In this document: positions 1 through 8,775 of the stretch, in pieces
Layout of the letters: every line of letters begins with the position of its first letter
Position numbering within the stretch: position 1 is the stretch's first letter
Assembly: GCA_963812255.1 (NCBI GenBank)
Contig: CAWEUM010000003.1
Coordinates: 558,001 to 622,000, forward strand
DNA: 64,000 nt
Source: DATJGR01 sp963812255
GTDB taxonomy: Bacteria; Pseudomonadota; Gammaproteobacteria; Pseudomonadales; Azotimanducaceae
Direction: 5' to 3'
Translations under genes and position numbers: made by a program
Notes under the pieces: generated by a model
What the model was told of the DNA's origin: nothing
Databases searched by the model: none
The model's input: the letters and a program-made list of their open reading frames with translations, nothing else

Positions 1-33
1 ACCCGAGGTGCTGCCAGACAAGACGAAACGCGC

Positions 34-432
34 TCAGTGCTGCTGCGCACCCGTTGCGTATTCCATCAGCGTTTCCAGCGCGACGAACTCGAGCGTTTTG
101 GCATGAGTCGCCTCGAGGACCACCCGCGGCGCCGCACCCGCTTCGAGCGCCTCGACCCAACGCGATGCACACAAGCACCATTGATCACCCGGCGCGAGTC
201 CGGCAAAACCGAACTCGGGGCGCGGCGTCGAAAGATCGTTGCCGACGCGGCGCGAAAATTCGAGAAATTCGCGCGTCGTCTCGACGCACACGCTGTGCAC
301 GCCAACATCCGAGTCGTCGGTGCGACAGCAGCCATCGCGGAAGAAGCCGGTCAACGGCGCGGTACTGCAGGTGCGCAGCGGGCCTCCGAGCACATTGATG
401 CCGCGTGGGGCGAATGATCGCTGTTCACTCAT
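34..432 (-). CDS. DUF2237 family protein
   Basis: 132-residue soluble protein that matches the DUF2237 family along its full length. The order is a Gly-rich start (INVLGGPLRTCS), a cysteine-rich segment (TGFFRDGCC), GNDLSTPRPEF, then PGDQWCLC and RWVEAL, ending in an EATHAKTLEF stretch. The function of the family is not known. The many conserved Cys, His and Asp residues would suit metal binding, but that is inference. A longer upstream frame exists; the ATG at 432 was chosen because family members start just before the NVLGGPL block. It diverges from the RidA-type gene at 518, with 85 bases between them that must hold both promoters. Confidence 0.88.
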   Translation of the reverse strand: MSEQRSFAPRGINVLGGPLRTCSTAPLTGFFRDGCCRTDDSDVGVHSVCVETTREFLEFSRRVGNDLSTPRPEFGFAGLAPGDQWCLCASRWVEALEAGAAPRVVLEATHAKTLEFVALETLMEYATGAQQH

Positions 433-517
433 TGCAGGCGCTCCTGATGCCAACTCGAGGCGAGACGATGCATTATGGCACCCTTCTCGTTCAACACATC
501 CACAGGAGCATTTCGCG

Positions 518-868
518 ATGACGATCAAACGCCTGCATGTCGGCCCCCGCCTGTCCCAGGTCGCGATCCACGGCAACACAGTCTACACCGCGGGCATCGT
601 TGCGGGTGACGCAACCGCAGACGCGGCCGGACAAACCCGTCAGATCCTCGAATCGATCGATGGTTACCTCTCCGAGGCCGGTACCGACAAGACGAAAATA
701 TTGAACGCGACGATCTGGCTCGCCGACATCGCCGACTATGCCGCGATGAATTCTCAATGGGACGCCTGGGCGCCCAAGGGCAATACGCCGCCGCGCGCTT
801 GCGTCGAGGCAAAGCTCGCGGCACCGCAGTTCAAGGTTGAGATCCGCGTACTCGCGGCGATCGGTTAA
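518..868 (+). CDS. RidA family (YjgF/YER057c/UK114) protein
   Basis: 116-residue protein of the Rid superfamily, whose canonical members hydrolyse reactive enamine/imine intermediates released by PLP enzymes. The substrate-carboxylate arginine is present at R93 in the PPRACVEAKL block. A C-terminal VEIRVLAAIG strand replaces the usual VEIE. The trimer-forming beta-alpha fold is expected. The ATG at 518 has a good AGGAG at 504-508; the upstream extension of the same frame is not needed. The luciferase-like gene follows 22 bases downstream and is probably co-transcribed. The exact Rid subgroup (RidA or Rid2-7) cannot be set by eye, so no symbol is given. Confidence 0.9.
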   Translation: MTIKRLHVGPRLSQVAIHGNTVYTAGIVAGDATADAAGQTRQILESIDGYLSEAGTDKTKILNATIWLADIADYAAMNSQWDAWAPKGNTPPRACVEAKLAAPQFKVEIRVLAAIG

Positions 869-890
869 GCACTCTAGACGCGGAGACAGC

Positions 891-1733
891 ATGAAAGCAG
901 CAATCGGCTTGATGGTCGAAGGACAGTTCGGGCTCAACTGGGACCGGTGGACGCGCGTGCTCGACCTGGCGGAACGCACAGGCTACCAATGCGTATTCCG
1001 CTCGGACCATTTTACGAACCCGGCCGAGCCGGATCTCGATTCTCTAGAACTGTTCACGTCGCTGACCTACGCGGCGACACGCACCAGGCGGATCGAGTTC
1101 GGTTCGCTGGTCGCGCCGGTGACGTTTCGCCACCCGACGATGACGGTGCGCCAGGCCGCCGCGATCGACGATCTGTCGGAGGGGCGCCTGGTGCTCGGTC
1201 TCGGCGCCGGCTGGCAGCGCCGCGAACACGAGAACTACGGCATTCCGTTCGACGATTTTCCGACGCGCTTCAACAAGTTGACCGACGCGCTAGAAATCAC
1301 GCGGCGGCTGCTGCGCGATGCCGCGCCGGTCAACTACACCGGCAAGATCGTCAGCGTGCGCGACGCGGTGCTGTTGCCGCGGCCGCGGCGCAGAATGCCA
1401 ATCCTGATCGGCGGAAATGGACCCAAACGCAGCCTGCCGCTCGCTGCAAAGTACGCCGACGAATGGAATGGCGTGTATCTGGATGTCGATACGTTTCGCG
1501 CCAGAAGTAATCTGTTAGACGAACTGCTCGACAAACACGGCCGCGATCCGCGAACGGTCAAGCGCTCACTGATGGGACCGTTTGCATGGGCTGAAGGGTC
1601 GGAAGGTATTGAGCGGCTCGAACGGTACATCGATGCCGGATGCCAACGCTTCATGCTGCAATTCACCGATTATGACAATCTGGAGCCGGTGGAAGCCTGG
1701 GCCGCGGAACACCTGCGACGGTTCGATTCGTAA
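891..1733 (+). CDS. LLM class flavin/F420-dependent oxidoreductase
   Basis: 280-residue luciferase-like monooxygenase-fold (TIM barrel) protein. Recognised by the N-terminal strand MKAAIGLMVEG, the RSDHF motif, FGSLVAPVTFRHP, the ID(D)LSEGRLVLGLGAGW block and a C-terminal ILIGGNGPKRSLPLAA phosphate-binding segment. These are typical of the bacterial LLM class, which uses FMN or F420. The cofactor and substrate cannot be told from sequence. The ATG at 891 follows a GGAGA at 882-886. It lies between the RidA-type gene and a TSUP transporter on the same strand, all closely spaced, which suggests a small operon. Confidence 0.85.
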   Translation: MKAAIGLMVEGQFGLNWDRWTRVLDLAERTGYQCVFRSDHFTNPAEPDLDSLELFTSLTYAATRTRRIEFGSLVAPVTFRHPTMTVRQAAAIDDLSEGRLVLGLGAGWQRREHENYGIPFDDFPTRFNKLTDALEITRRLLRDAAPVNYTGKIVSVRDAVLLPRPRRRMPILIGGNGPKRSLPLAAKYADEWNGVYLDVDTFRARSNLLDELLDKHGRDPRTVKRSLMGPFAWAEGSEGIERLERYIDAGCQRFMLQFTDYDNLEPVEAWAAEHLRRFDS

Positions 1734-1756
1734 CACCAGCCGGCGACGCCTGGCCC

Positions 1757-2587
1757 GTGGAGATCTCGTTGCAAGCCATCTCCATCTTTCTCGCGATCGC
1801 GCTGATCGGCAGCTACGTGCAGGCAGTGGCCGGCTTTGCGATGGGGCTGCTGATCATGGCAGTGGCGGCCACGAGCGGCTTGTACGATCTGGAGGTGACC
1901 GCGGCGGCGGTGAGCCTGCTTTCGTTGGTCAACGTCCTGATGTCGCTGCACGGCCACTATCACCTGGTTCAGGGACGCACGCTGCGGTTGCTCGCGATCG
2001 GCCAGATTCCCGCGATCGCGCTGGGCATCTGGCTGCTCGGCGTACTGAACGCGGGCGCCACCTCCTGGCTGCAATTGCTGCTGGCGCTGTTTCTCGTCGC
2101 CGGTAGCGCTGCCATGATGCTGCGACCGATCCCGCGCGCCACCTTGTCCGGTACTGCGGGAACGCTCGGTGCGGGCATCTCGGGCGGACTACTCGGCGGG
2201 CTGTTCGCAGCTTCGGGTCCGGTAATGGGATGGTTCTGCTATCGGCAACCACTGCCCATCACCGAGATCCGCGCAACCCTGCTGGGGTGTTTCGCGATCA
2301 CCACGATCGCCCGGACAGTGATGGTTGCAGCGACCGGTCACCTGACTACGACCGTGGCGGCCACGGCGGGTGCGGCGCTGCCGGCGGTGTTGATCGGCGC
2401 ATGGCTTGGCCGCCGGTATCCACCGGCATTCGGTGAATCGACGATGCGCAGAGTTGCGTTCGGCGCATTGCTGGCGATGGGTACGTGGATCGGCGTCAAC
2501 GCGATGCGTACAATTCTCTCGGCGTCCGCTGCAGTGGACGAGCCTCATCCGCGCCCTGCCTATCTCATCCGCAACCCGACTCGTTAG
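1757..2587 (+). CDS. TSUP (TauE/SafE) family membrane transporter
   Basis: 276-residue integral membrane protein with about eight hydrophobic segments. The first helix is followed by the Gly/Ala-rich AVAGFAMGLL motif, and the second half repeats a similar pattern (SGGLLGGLFAASGPVMGW), as in the TSUP/DUF81 family of anion exporters (sulfite, sulfoacetate and organosulfur compounds). The start is GTG at 1757, 23 bases after the LLM gene stops. The substrate is unknown. The neighbouring flavin enzyme could produce a small oxidised anion for export, but that is speculation. Confidence 0.82.
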   Translation: MEISLQAISIFLAIALIGSYVQAVAGFAMGLLIMAVAATSGLYDLEVTAAAVSLLSLVNVLMSLHGHYHLVQGRTLRLLAIGQIPAIALGIWLLGVLNAGATSWLQLLLALFLVAGSAAMMLRPIPRATLSGTAGTLGAGISGGLLGGLFAASGPVMGWFCYRQPLPITEIRATLLGCFAITTIARTVMVAATGHLTTTVAATAGAALPAVLIGAWLGRRYPPAFGESTMRRVAFGALLAMGTWIGVNAMRTILSASAAVDEPHPRPAYLIRNPTR

Positions 2588-2631
2588 AATTCAGGCACGG
2601 TAAGTTCAAACACGACATTTCGGAGTCGCGC

Positions 2632-3585
2632 ATGCTGTTGGCGCATAGTTTGACCGACGAGGGTCTCGAGATCGTAGACGATCCGCTCGCCCTCGAAACG
2701 GCACTCTGGGTCGATGTCGTCGATCCGACCCCCGAAGAGCGCCATATGCTCGGCAGTGTGCTGAGGCGATCGTTCGATGACACGCCGGACGCCGACGAGA
2801 TCGAATCCAGCGCGCGCTCGTACGTCGATGACGCCGGCACCCATGTCTCGACGCTGTTTCTGCACCGGGTCGAGGGTCGTCCCGAGAACACCAACGTGAC
2901 GGTCGTGGTGCGTCCAGACCGTTTGCTGACGGTCCACGATCGTGATGTGCCGGCATTGCGTCTGCTGCGCCTCACGGTCCGCCGCGACCCCCACTTGCTC
3001 GCCGATCCGTTCGGCCTGCTGATCTCGCTGTTCGAAACCGCGGTCGACGATCTCGGTGACACGCTGCAGGAACTGTACTTCGGCCTCGAAGCGATCGGCC
3101 GGTGTGTGTTCGAGGAATCCAACACCGATCTGGAGGAATCGCTGGATACCCTCGCTCAGCACGAAGACCTGAACGGCAAGGTGCGCCTGTGCCTGATGGA
3201 CGCTCGCCGCGACCTAACGTATCTGCTGCGTAACGCCGTCGTCGAGGACGCGCGCCAATCGAAGACTCACGCCAAGCGGCTGCGTAATCTGATCGGCGAC
3301 ATCGACGCGCTGCTGCCACACAACAACTTCCTGTTCGAGAAGGTGAACTTTCTGCTGCAAGGCGCGCAGGGCTTCATCAATATCGAGCAGAACCAGATCA
3401 TCAAAATCTTCTCGGTGGCCTCGGTCGCGCTGATGCCGCCGACATTGATCGCCAGTATCTACGGCATGAATTTCCACGTGATGCCGGAACTCAGCTGGAC
3501 CTTCGGCTATCCGCTCGCGATCGGCGGCATGATCGTTTCGGCATTGTTGCCTTACCTCTACTTCAAACGCCGCGGCTGGCTGTAG
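2632..3585 (+). CDS. corA: CorA family magnesium/divalent cation transporter
   Basis: 317 residues. The long acidic and helical cytosolic funnel domain (about 1-255) is followed by two C-terminal membrane helices. The diagnostic pore-mouth motif YGMN is at 277-280, followed by the periplasmic loop FHVMPELSW and a second helix ending in the basic YFKRRGW tail. All are hallmarks of pentameric CorA channels for Mg2+ (sometimes Co2+/Ni2+). The ATG at 2632 gives the normal CorA length; an in-frame extension to 2485 would overlap the preceding gene and is rejected. The last helix ends 12 bases before the convergent sulfotransferase gene. Confidence 0.95.
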   Translation: MLLAHSLTDEGLEIVDDPLALETALWVDVVDPTPEERHMLGSVLRRSFDDTPDADEIESSARSYVDDAGTHVSTLFLHRVEGRPENTNVTVVVRPDRLLTVHDRDVPALRLLRLTVRRDPHLLADPFGLLISLFETAVDDLGDTLQELYFGLEAIGRCVFEESNTDLEESLDTLAQHEDLNGKVRLCLMDARRDLTYLLRNAVVEDARQSKTHAKRLRNLIGDIDALLPHNNFLFEKVNFLLQGAQGFINIEQNQIIKIFSVASVALMPPTLIASIYGMNFHVMPELSWTFGYPLAIGGMIVSALLPYLYFKRRGWL

Positions 3586-3597
3586 CGCGCAATCCGC

Positions 3598-4467
3598 TCA
3601 CGGCTCCAGCGCGCCGCGGCCGCGTTCGATCCAGCGCACCGCATCGGGGGGCAACAGTTCCGCGGCACGGCGGTGGTATGCGGCTACTTCTTCGTCCGTG
3701 AGGACGTCGCGCCAGCGGCCGTTGGTGCCTTTGAAGATGAAGCCTTTGATGCCGCCCTCGAACGCCATCTGCATGGGGTCCGAAGAGGGTTCGACGTTCC
3801 GCATCGATTCGAACGTGCAGCGATCGATCACGGCAGGCCACTTCGACTCCGGAATCTCGATATCGAGAAACTCGGCAACCCGGCGCATCTCGCCGCCGAG
3901 GTCGGCCTTCATGTCGTTGTAGTGGGCGAACAGCAGGTTCGGTTCGCCGCGCCGCGCCCAATAGGTCGCGATCACATCGAAATAGTTGTTCTCCGCCAGC
4001 CAGTCCTTGAAGAACGCGTGGTAGTCGCCGTCGAACTTCTTCATCGGCGCGAGTCCGTCCGCCGCTGCTTGCCCATTCAGCATGTCGATCATCTTCATCC
4101 GCTGTACGTGATTGCACCACGACATGAATGCATCGCGTCCGTCGCGCGCGACGGTGATGTACTTCGCTTGCGAGAACCACGGAATCGCGTCGGCTGGGGA
4201 ATGGCTCTTCATCGCGCGACGGTGCGTCTGCGCCTTCAACATCTCGTGCATCGCCTCTGCCGGCATGAACTTGGCTTCGATCCACGGACAGATGCCGTTG
4301 ACGATCGTGCCGGGGAACTGCCCGTCCGGCCACAGCAGATTGGCAACGATCATCTGCATCCAGGTGGTGCCGCATTTCGAGGGCGTGCAGACGAAGATGT
4401 CGTCCGGTCGCGATTCAAAGCCCGCCCAGCGGGCATTGTCCATCACCGCGTTTCGATATTCGCGCAT
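3598..4467 (-). CDS. sulfotransferase family protein
   Basis: 289-residue PAPS-dependent sulfotransferase of the cytosolic type. The 5'-phosphosulfate loop is TPSKCGTTW at 28-36. The 3'-phosphate site is the VARDGRDAFMSW segment, and the C-terminal GxxGxW-like end (KGTNGRWRDVLTDEE) is present. This fold transfers sulfate from PAPS to alcohols or amines of lipids, steroids or other small molecules; the acceptor is unknown. The ATG at 4467 has a strong GGAGG just upstream, so longer starts at 4497 or 4611 were not used. The MFS gene at 4547 diverges from it and could carry the substrate or product. Confidence 0.88.
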   Translation of the reverse strand: MREYRNAVMDNARWAGFESRPDDIFVCTPSKCGTTWMQMIVANLLWPDGQFPGTIVNGICPWIEAKFMPAEAMHEMLKAQTHRRAMKSHSPADAIPWFSQAKYITVARDGRDAFMSWCNHVQRMKMIDMLNGQAAADGLAPMKKFDGDYHAFFKDWLAENNYFDVIATYWARRGEPNLLFAHYNDMKADLGGEMRRVAEFLDIEIPESKWPAVIDRCTFESMRNVEPSSDPMQMAFEGGIKGFIFKGTNGRWRDVLTDEEVAAYHRRAAELLPPDAVRWIERGRGALEP

Positions 4468-4546
4468 ACCCCCTCCGCTACTGTTTTCGTTGCGCATGAT
4501 GTCGGCTTGACCGCAATACGACCATCGGTGACTCTGCGAGCTACTG

Positions 4547-5878
4547 GTGACGCGAGCGGCTCGATTGACACGGCCTTTGACGCAAGAACCATCCGAAGCA
4601 CCAACGTACACCTCGAAGTGGTATCCGCGCTACGCTCTCGCGTTGTTGTTCTTCGTCTACGTGCTTAATTTCATCGACCGCTCGGTACTGAATATTCTCG
4701 CACAGCCGATCAAGGACGATCTCGGGCTGTACGACTGGCAGATCGGTCTGATGGGCGGCATCGCGTTCGCGCTATTCTACACTGCGTTCGGTATTCCGAT
4801 TGCGCGGCTCGCGGATACCCACAATCGTCGCAATATCATCTCCGTCTGTCTGGCCATCTGGAGTGCGATGACCGCGTTGTGCGGGCTGGTGCAGAATTTC
4901 TGGCATCTGTTGTTCGCACGCATCGGTGTTGCTGTCGGCGAAGCCGGCGGCAGTCCACCGGCGCACTCGATGATCTCTGACCTGTTCGCGTCGGACAGGC
5001 GCGCCACTGCGCTCGGACTCTATGCGCTTGGCATTCCGGTCGGCACGATGATCGGCAACCTCGCCGGCGGCTGGATCAACGAAGCCGTGGATTGGCGCAC
5101 CGCGTTCATCGTCGTCGGACTGCCCGGGCTGCTGATGGCGCTGGTGTTGCGGTTCGGCATGAAGGAGCCTCCGCGCGGCGCATCGGAACGGTTGGCGCAG
5201 GTGCGGGCGGTCGCGCCGCCGGTTGGCTTCGTCTTCAAAGCGTTGTGGTCGCGCAAGAGCTTCCGCTATATGACGCTCGGCGGCGCGCTGCACGCGCTGG
5301 TGGGCTACGGCGTCGGGCCGTTCATCGCACCGCTGTTCATTCGCGTGCACGACATGGGGACGCGTGATATCGGCACCGCGCTGTTCTGGCTCGGATTCGC
5401 CGGAATCCTCGGCACAGCGACCGGCGGCTACTTCGCCGATCGGCTCGCAAAACGCGACGTGCGCTGGTACGTCTGGTTGCCGGGACTCGCGACGCTGATA
5501 TCGGTACCGTTTTCAACCGCGGTGTACACGTGGCCGGACCCCATCGTTGCCTTCTGGATCGCGGCGATTCCGGGATTTCTCGGCGCTTACTACCTCGGCC
5601 CGACGTTTTCGCTGGCGCAAGGTCTGGTGGGCATACGTATGCGCGCACTGGCCGCGTCGATTCTGCTGTTCATCCTGAATCTGATCGGCATGGGCCTCGG
5701 CCCGCTCATCGTCGGGGTGACATCCGATCTTTTGAACGCGTTCACCAACCTCGGCGACGAATCGGTGCGCTGGGCGCTGGTGAGCGTGTTGTTGTTCAAC
5801 ATTCTTTCGACCGTTTTCTATCTGATGGCTGCGAAGGATCTACGCGCCGATCTCGCGCGCAGCCACGAACTGAGCTGA
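4547..5878 (+). CDS. MFS transporter (spinster-like)
   Basis: 443 residues with 12 predicted membrane helices. TM1 ends in NFIDRSVLNIL, loop 2-3 carries the MFS signature as GIPIARLADTHNRR, and TM4 has GVAVGEAGGSPPAHSMISD. This set is typical of spinster/GudP-like carriers common in Proteobacteria that degrade lipids or aromatics. The start is uncertain: GTG at 4547 is the first in-frame codon, but TTG codons shortly after would also serve, and no strong ribosome site is visible. The stop is 10 bases before an SDR gene on the same strand, so the two are probably co-transcribed. Confidence 0.85.
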   Translation: MTRAARLTRPLTQEPSEAPTYTSKWYPRYALALLFFVYVLNFIDRSVLNILAQPIKDDLGLYDWQIGLMGGIAFALFYTAFGIPIARLADTHNRRNIISVCLAIWSAMTALCGLVQNFWHLLFARIGVAVGEAGGSPPAHSMISDLFASDRRATALGLYALGIPVGTMIGNLAGGWINEAVDWRTAFIVVGLPGLLMALVLRFGMKEPPRGASERLAQVRAVAPPVGFVFKALWSRKSFRYMTLGGALHALVGYGVGPFIAPLFIRVHDMGTRDIGTALFWLGFAGILGTATGGYFADRLAKRDVRWYVWLPGLATLISVPFSTAVYTWPDPIVAFWIAAIPGFLGAYYLGPTFSLAQGLVGIRMRALAASILLFILNLIGMGLGPLIVGVTSDLLNAFTNLGDESVRWALVSVLLFNILSTVFYLMAAKDLRADLARSHELS

Positions 5879-5888
5879 GGAGAGTCGG

Positions 5889-6704
5889 ATGGAGATGCAG
5901 GACAAAGTGGCGGTGATCACCGGCGGCGCCAGCGGCATAGGCCTGGCGACGGCGAAGCAATTGGCGGCGCGCGGCGCGCACGTGGTGCTGGTGGACATGC
6001 AGGCAGCCGCGCTCGGCGATGCAGCCAAAGCCGTCTCGTCGATGGGTTCCGGTCGCGTGGAGACGCGCGTCTGCGATGTGTCCGACCACGCCGCGATGCG
6101 GGCTTTGGCCAACGACGTCGTCGAGGCGCTCGGCGACGTCCACATCCTGTTCAACAATGCCGGCGTGGCGGTGGGTGGACCGATCAGTGACATGAGTCAC
6201 GACGATTGGCGATGGATCATCGACGTGGATCTTTGGGGGCCGATCCACGGAGTCGAGGCATTTCTGCCACACATGCGCGCGGCGCAGGCCGGCGGACACA
6301 TCCTGTTCACCGCATCCTTCGCGGGCCTCGTGCCGAATACCGGGCTTGGGCCTTACTGTGTTGCGAAATACGGAGTCGTGGCGCTCGCGGAAGTGCTGCA
6401 CCGCGAACTGCGTGGCGACAACATCGGTGTATCGGTGCTGTGCCCGATGCGTGTCGCCACGAACATCGGTTCGTCGGAGCGCAATCGCGATGCGCGTTAC
6501 GGCGGCGTCGAAGCCTCACCGCCGGTACCGGAGCAAGGCGAGGCCAACGCCGATCTCGCCGGAGCCGTGCTCGACGTGAACGATGTCGCCGCGATGGTCG
6601 TGCGCGCAATCGACGAGAATCAACTCTACGTTCTACCGCACGAAGAGAGCCGTCAGTTCATTCGCAGGCGTTTCGATCGGATCGACCGCGCATTCGAGCG
6701 GTAA
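5889..6704 (+). CDS. SDR family NAD(P)-dependent oxidoreductase
   Basis: 271-residue classical short-chain dehydrogenase. It has the dinucleotide motif TGGASGIG near 11-18, NNAG (LFNNAGVAVGG), a catalytic Ser in FTASFAGLV, and YCVAK as the catalytic Tyr-x-x-x-Lys. An acidic residue (VLVDMQ) after beta-2 suggests NAD preference. The C-terminal part contains an extended insert around the SSERNRDARYGG stretch seen in some steroid/alcohol SDRs. The ATG at 5889 follows a GAGGAG just after the MFS stop. The substrate is unknown, but the sulfotransferase-MFS-SDR neighbourhood suggests hydroxylated lipid or terpenoid handling. Confidence 0.9.
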   Translation: MEMQDKVAVITGGASGIGLATAKQLAARGAHVVLVDMQAAALGDAAKAVSSMGSGRVETRVCDVSDHAAMRALANDVVEALGDVHILFNNAGVAVGGPISDMSHDDWRWIIDVDLWGPIHGVEAFLPHMRAAQAGGHILFTASFAGLVPNTGLGPYCVAKYGVVALAEVLHRELRGDNIGVSVLCPMRVATNIGSSERNRDARYGGVEASPPVPEQGEANADLAGAVLDVNDVAAMVVRAIDENQLYVLPHEESRQFIRRRFDRIDRAFER

Positions 6705-6824
6705 TTCCGCGCAGCCTTGCATTTTGGCTTTGGCCGGCGACCAGACCACGGGACGTGGGGAGGTGGAGTGCGCGATTTTCTGCACCGGCGTTCGACTCCG
6801 CGCGAACCGGCGCCTAAGTCACGA

Positions 6825-8585
6825 TCACGCCTCGAACATCTTCTCGCCTCGATGCAATCGTTGGGCAATCACGGCGGTCTGCTGTCCGGCGCGCCGCGTC
6901 GGGCAGTGTGCTGCGAGGTTGCGTGCGACGCCAACGAGAATGTGTTCGGCCTCCGCGCCGGTGCCGCCGCCATCGTCCCAGGCGCGACATTGATTGACGC
7001 CGGCTTCCAGCACCTGCAGCGAATGAAAATCGAGGTCTTCGCGCACGGTCGCAAACGTGAGCGTGTCGATCAGGTCGGTTCGCGGCAGACCCAATGCGAC
7101 GTATCGCGACACGATGTCCGCCGCGCGTTCGACGTTTGCGCGCTGATCGAGTTCTCGTAGCAGCGCCTGGCGCAGTGCGTCCGCCGTATCCGGTAGATCG
7201 TCGCGCGTATGCCGCTCGCTCGGCAGGCGTGTCGGCGGTACGTTGAGATAGCGGTCCATGTACACCGACATTGCGCCGTGAAAAATGCCGCGCACTACAT
7301 CGGGTGTCGGCGAACGCCGCACGGCCTGATACGCGCCATTGCAATACACGAACGTATGCTGCGGATTGAACCAGTCGGTGACTTCGTTGGACGTCGCGAA
7401 TCGCGCCAATCGCAACGCTGCTGCATACGCGACGTGACGCGCGAGCCGATGCGCCGGCGCCCCTTCGCGCAACGCGCGTTCGAGACCGTCAATTGTCGAA
7501 AGCGGATCCTCACCGAGAATCAGCTCGGTGAGCGCCCGATCCGGCACCCAACTCGCATCCTCCGCGCGATTCAGCACGCCGGGCAAACGCGCCTCGAGAT
7601 CGCGCAGCGGTTCGACGAGTTCCACCGGGTGATGCCAGTTGGTGCTTTCCTCACGACCACGTGCCTCGGTCAACCCTGGAATCACGAGCGGTACGAGTAG
7701 TGACGCGGCATCGGTACCCAGCATTTCGACCAACTCGAATACCTTGTTGCAGCTCTCCAGTTCGTGACCGCCGTTGGCGTAGAGCCGTTCGGTTGCAGCG
7801 CTGAAAATCAGATCCGCGAAATCCTGCGCGGATAGTTCGCGCAGGCCGGTCAACGCCGTACGTTCGGCACCGTCGCGGTGACGGGTTTGCACCCACTGCT
7901 TCATCCAGCCTCTCAGCATTTTCAGATCGTGATGCTCCAACAGCGGCTCTCTGGCGCGGCGCGGGGGTGAATGGCTCGCTTCATTGGCGATCGCCCGTAT
8001 CGCGTAGTAGAGGCCTTGATAGGCTGTGTCCTTCGACAGCGCTGGATAGAGCCGCGCGATGCACGTCAGACGAATGAGTCCTTCGGTGACCTCGGTCAGA
8101 TTCGTCGATGCGAACTCCGCTGCACCGCGCACGATGCGCGCGACATCATCCGACGCGTGATCCGGCAACAGGGCCAGAATGCTCTTCGCCTGCACGAGTC
8201 CGATGTTCTGTTCCATACCGCGTCGCAGCCGAGCGCGATGATGCGCGGCATCGAACTCGATGCACGGCTCAGGGCTTACGTACACGATGCCGTCGTCGAT
8301 CCAGGATTCGTAGCGCGGTACGTCGTCGGCCCATAGATCGAACGTACACCCGGAACGCAGATCGAAACGCGCCTGATGCCAATGACAGGTCAACATGCCA
8401 TCGCGCACGCTTCCGCGATCCAGCGGGAAGCCCATGTGTGGACAGTTGTTTTCGACGGCGTACACCGCATCACCGTCGGCAAACACTGCGATGCGGCGCT
8501 GCAATCCCGCGACGACGATAACACCTCTTTCTTTCAGCTCATCGTGGCTGGCAACGCGGATCCGATCCGTTGAGCGAGAATTCAT
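6825..8585 (-). CDS. Rieske [2Fe-2S] domain protein with a large unknown C-terminal domain
   Basis: 586 residues. The first ~110 residues form a Rieske domain of the small ferredoxin type, with C48-P-H50 and C67-H-W-H70 as 2Fe-2S ligands. The remaining ~470 residues are mainly helical, rich in Ala, Leu and His, with no motif I recognise (His-containing segments such as HSPPRRAREPLLEHHD and TNWHHPVELVEPL are present). Aromatic-ring hydroxylases have a Rieske plus a non-heme Fe domain with an H-H-D triad, which I do not see, so it is probably not one of these. The gene stands alone, with its own promoter overlapped by a long palindrome (8620-8649). The start ATG at 8585 has GGAG upstream. Confidence 0.8.
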   Translation of the reverse strand: MNSRSTDRIRVASHDELKERGVIVVAGLQRRIAVFADGDAVYAVENNCPHMGFPLDRGSVRDGMLTCHWHQARFDLRSGCTFDLWADDVPRYESWIDDGIVYVSPEPCIEFDAAHHRARLRRGMEQNIGLVQAKSILALLPDHASDDVARIVRGAAEFASTNLTEVTEGLIRLTCIARLYPALSKDTAYQGLYYAIRAIANEASHSPPRRAREPLLEHHDLKMLRGWMKQWVQTRHRDGAERTALTGLRELSAQDFADLIFSAATERLYANGGHELESCNKVFELVEMLGTDAASLLVPLVIPGLTEARGREESTNWHHPVELVEPLRDLEARLPGVLNRAEDASWVPDRALTELILGEDPLSTIDGLERALREGAPAHRLARHVAYAAALRLARFATSNEVTDWFNPQHTFVYCNGAYQAVRRSPTPDVVRGIFHGAMSVYMDRYLNVPPTRLPSERHTRDDLPDTADALRQALLRELDQRANVERAADIVSRYVALGLPRTDLIDTLTFATVREDLDFHSLQVLEAGVNQCRAWDDGGGTGAEAEHILVGVARNLAAHCPTRRAGQQTAVIAQRLHRGEKMFEA

Positions 8586-8619
8586 CGACGATCTCCAATG
8601 GCCGGGGTGGCGGGTCTCT

Positions 8620-8649
8620 AAATAAAGAAAGAATATACTTTCTTTATTT
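8620..8649 (-). promoter_or_regulatory. Perfect 12-bp inverted repeat enclosing the -10 box of the Rieske gene
   Basis: AAATAAAGAAAG (8620-8631) and CTTTCTTTATTT (8638-8649) are exact reverse complements separated by 6 bases. On the minus strand the spacer reads TATATT, a good -10 hexamer, with TTAGCG (complement of 8656-8661) 18 bases upstream as a -35. The Rieske start lies 35 bases downstream. The geometry fits an operator for a dimeric repressor that blocks RNA polymerase. It has no G/C-rich stem, so it is not a terminator. The region is very AT-rich against a GC-rich background. A second short repeat (GTCTA-8-TAGAC, 8666-8683) lies just upstream. Confidence 0.55.
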
Positions 8650-8775
8650 TAGGAACGCTAAGATCGTCTAAATATAGGTAGACGCGCGGTGATGCCACAT
8701 CGGCGGGCCAGGTGCGTAAAAACACTGACGTTGAGGCGACGGTTGCATAGGTGGAGTGAGCGGCGAGCGAGAAGG

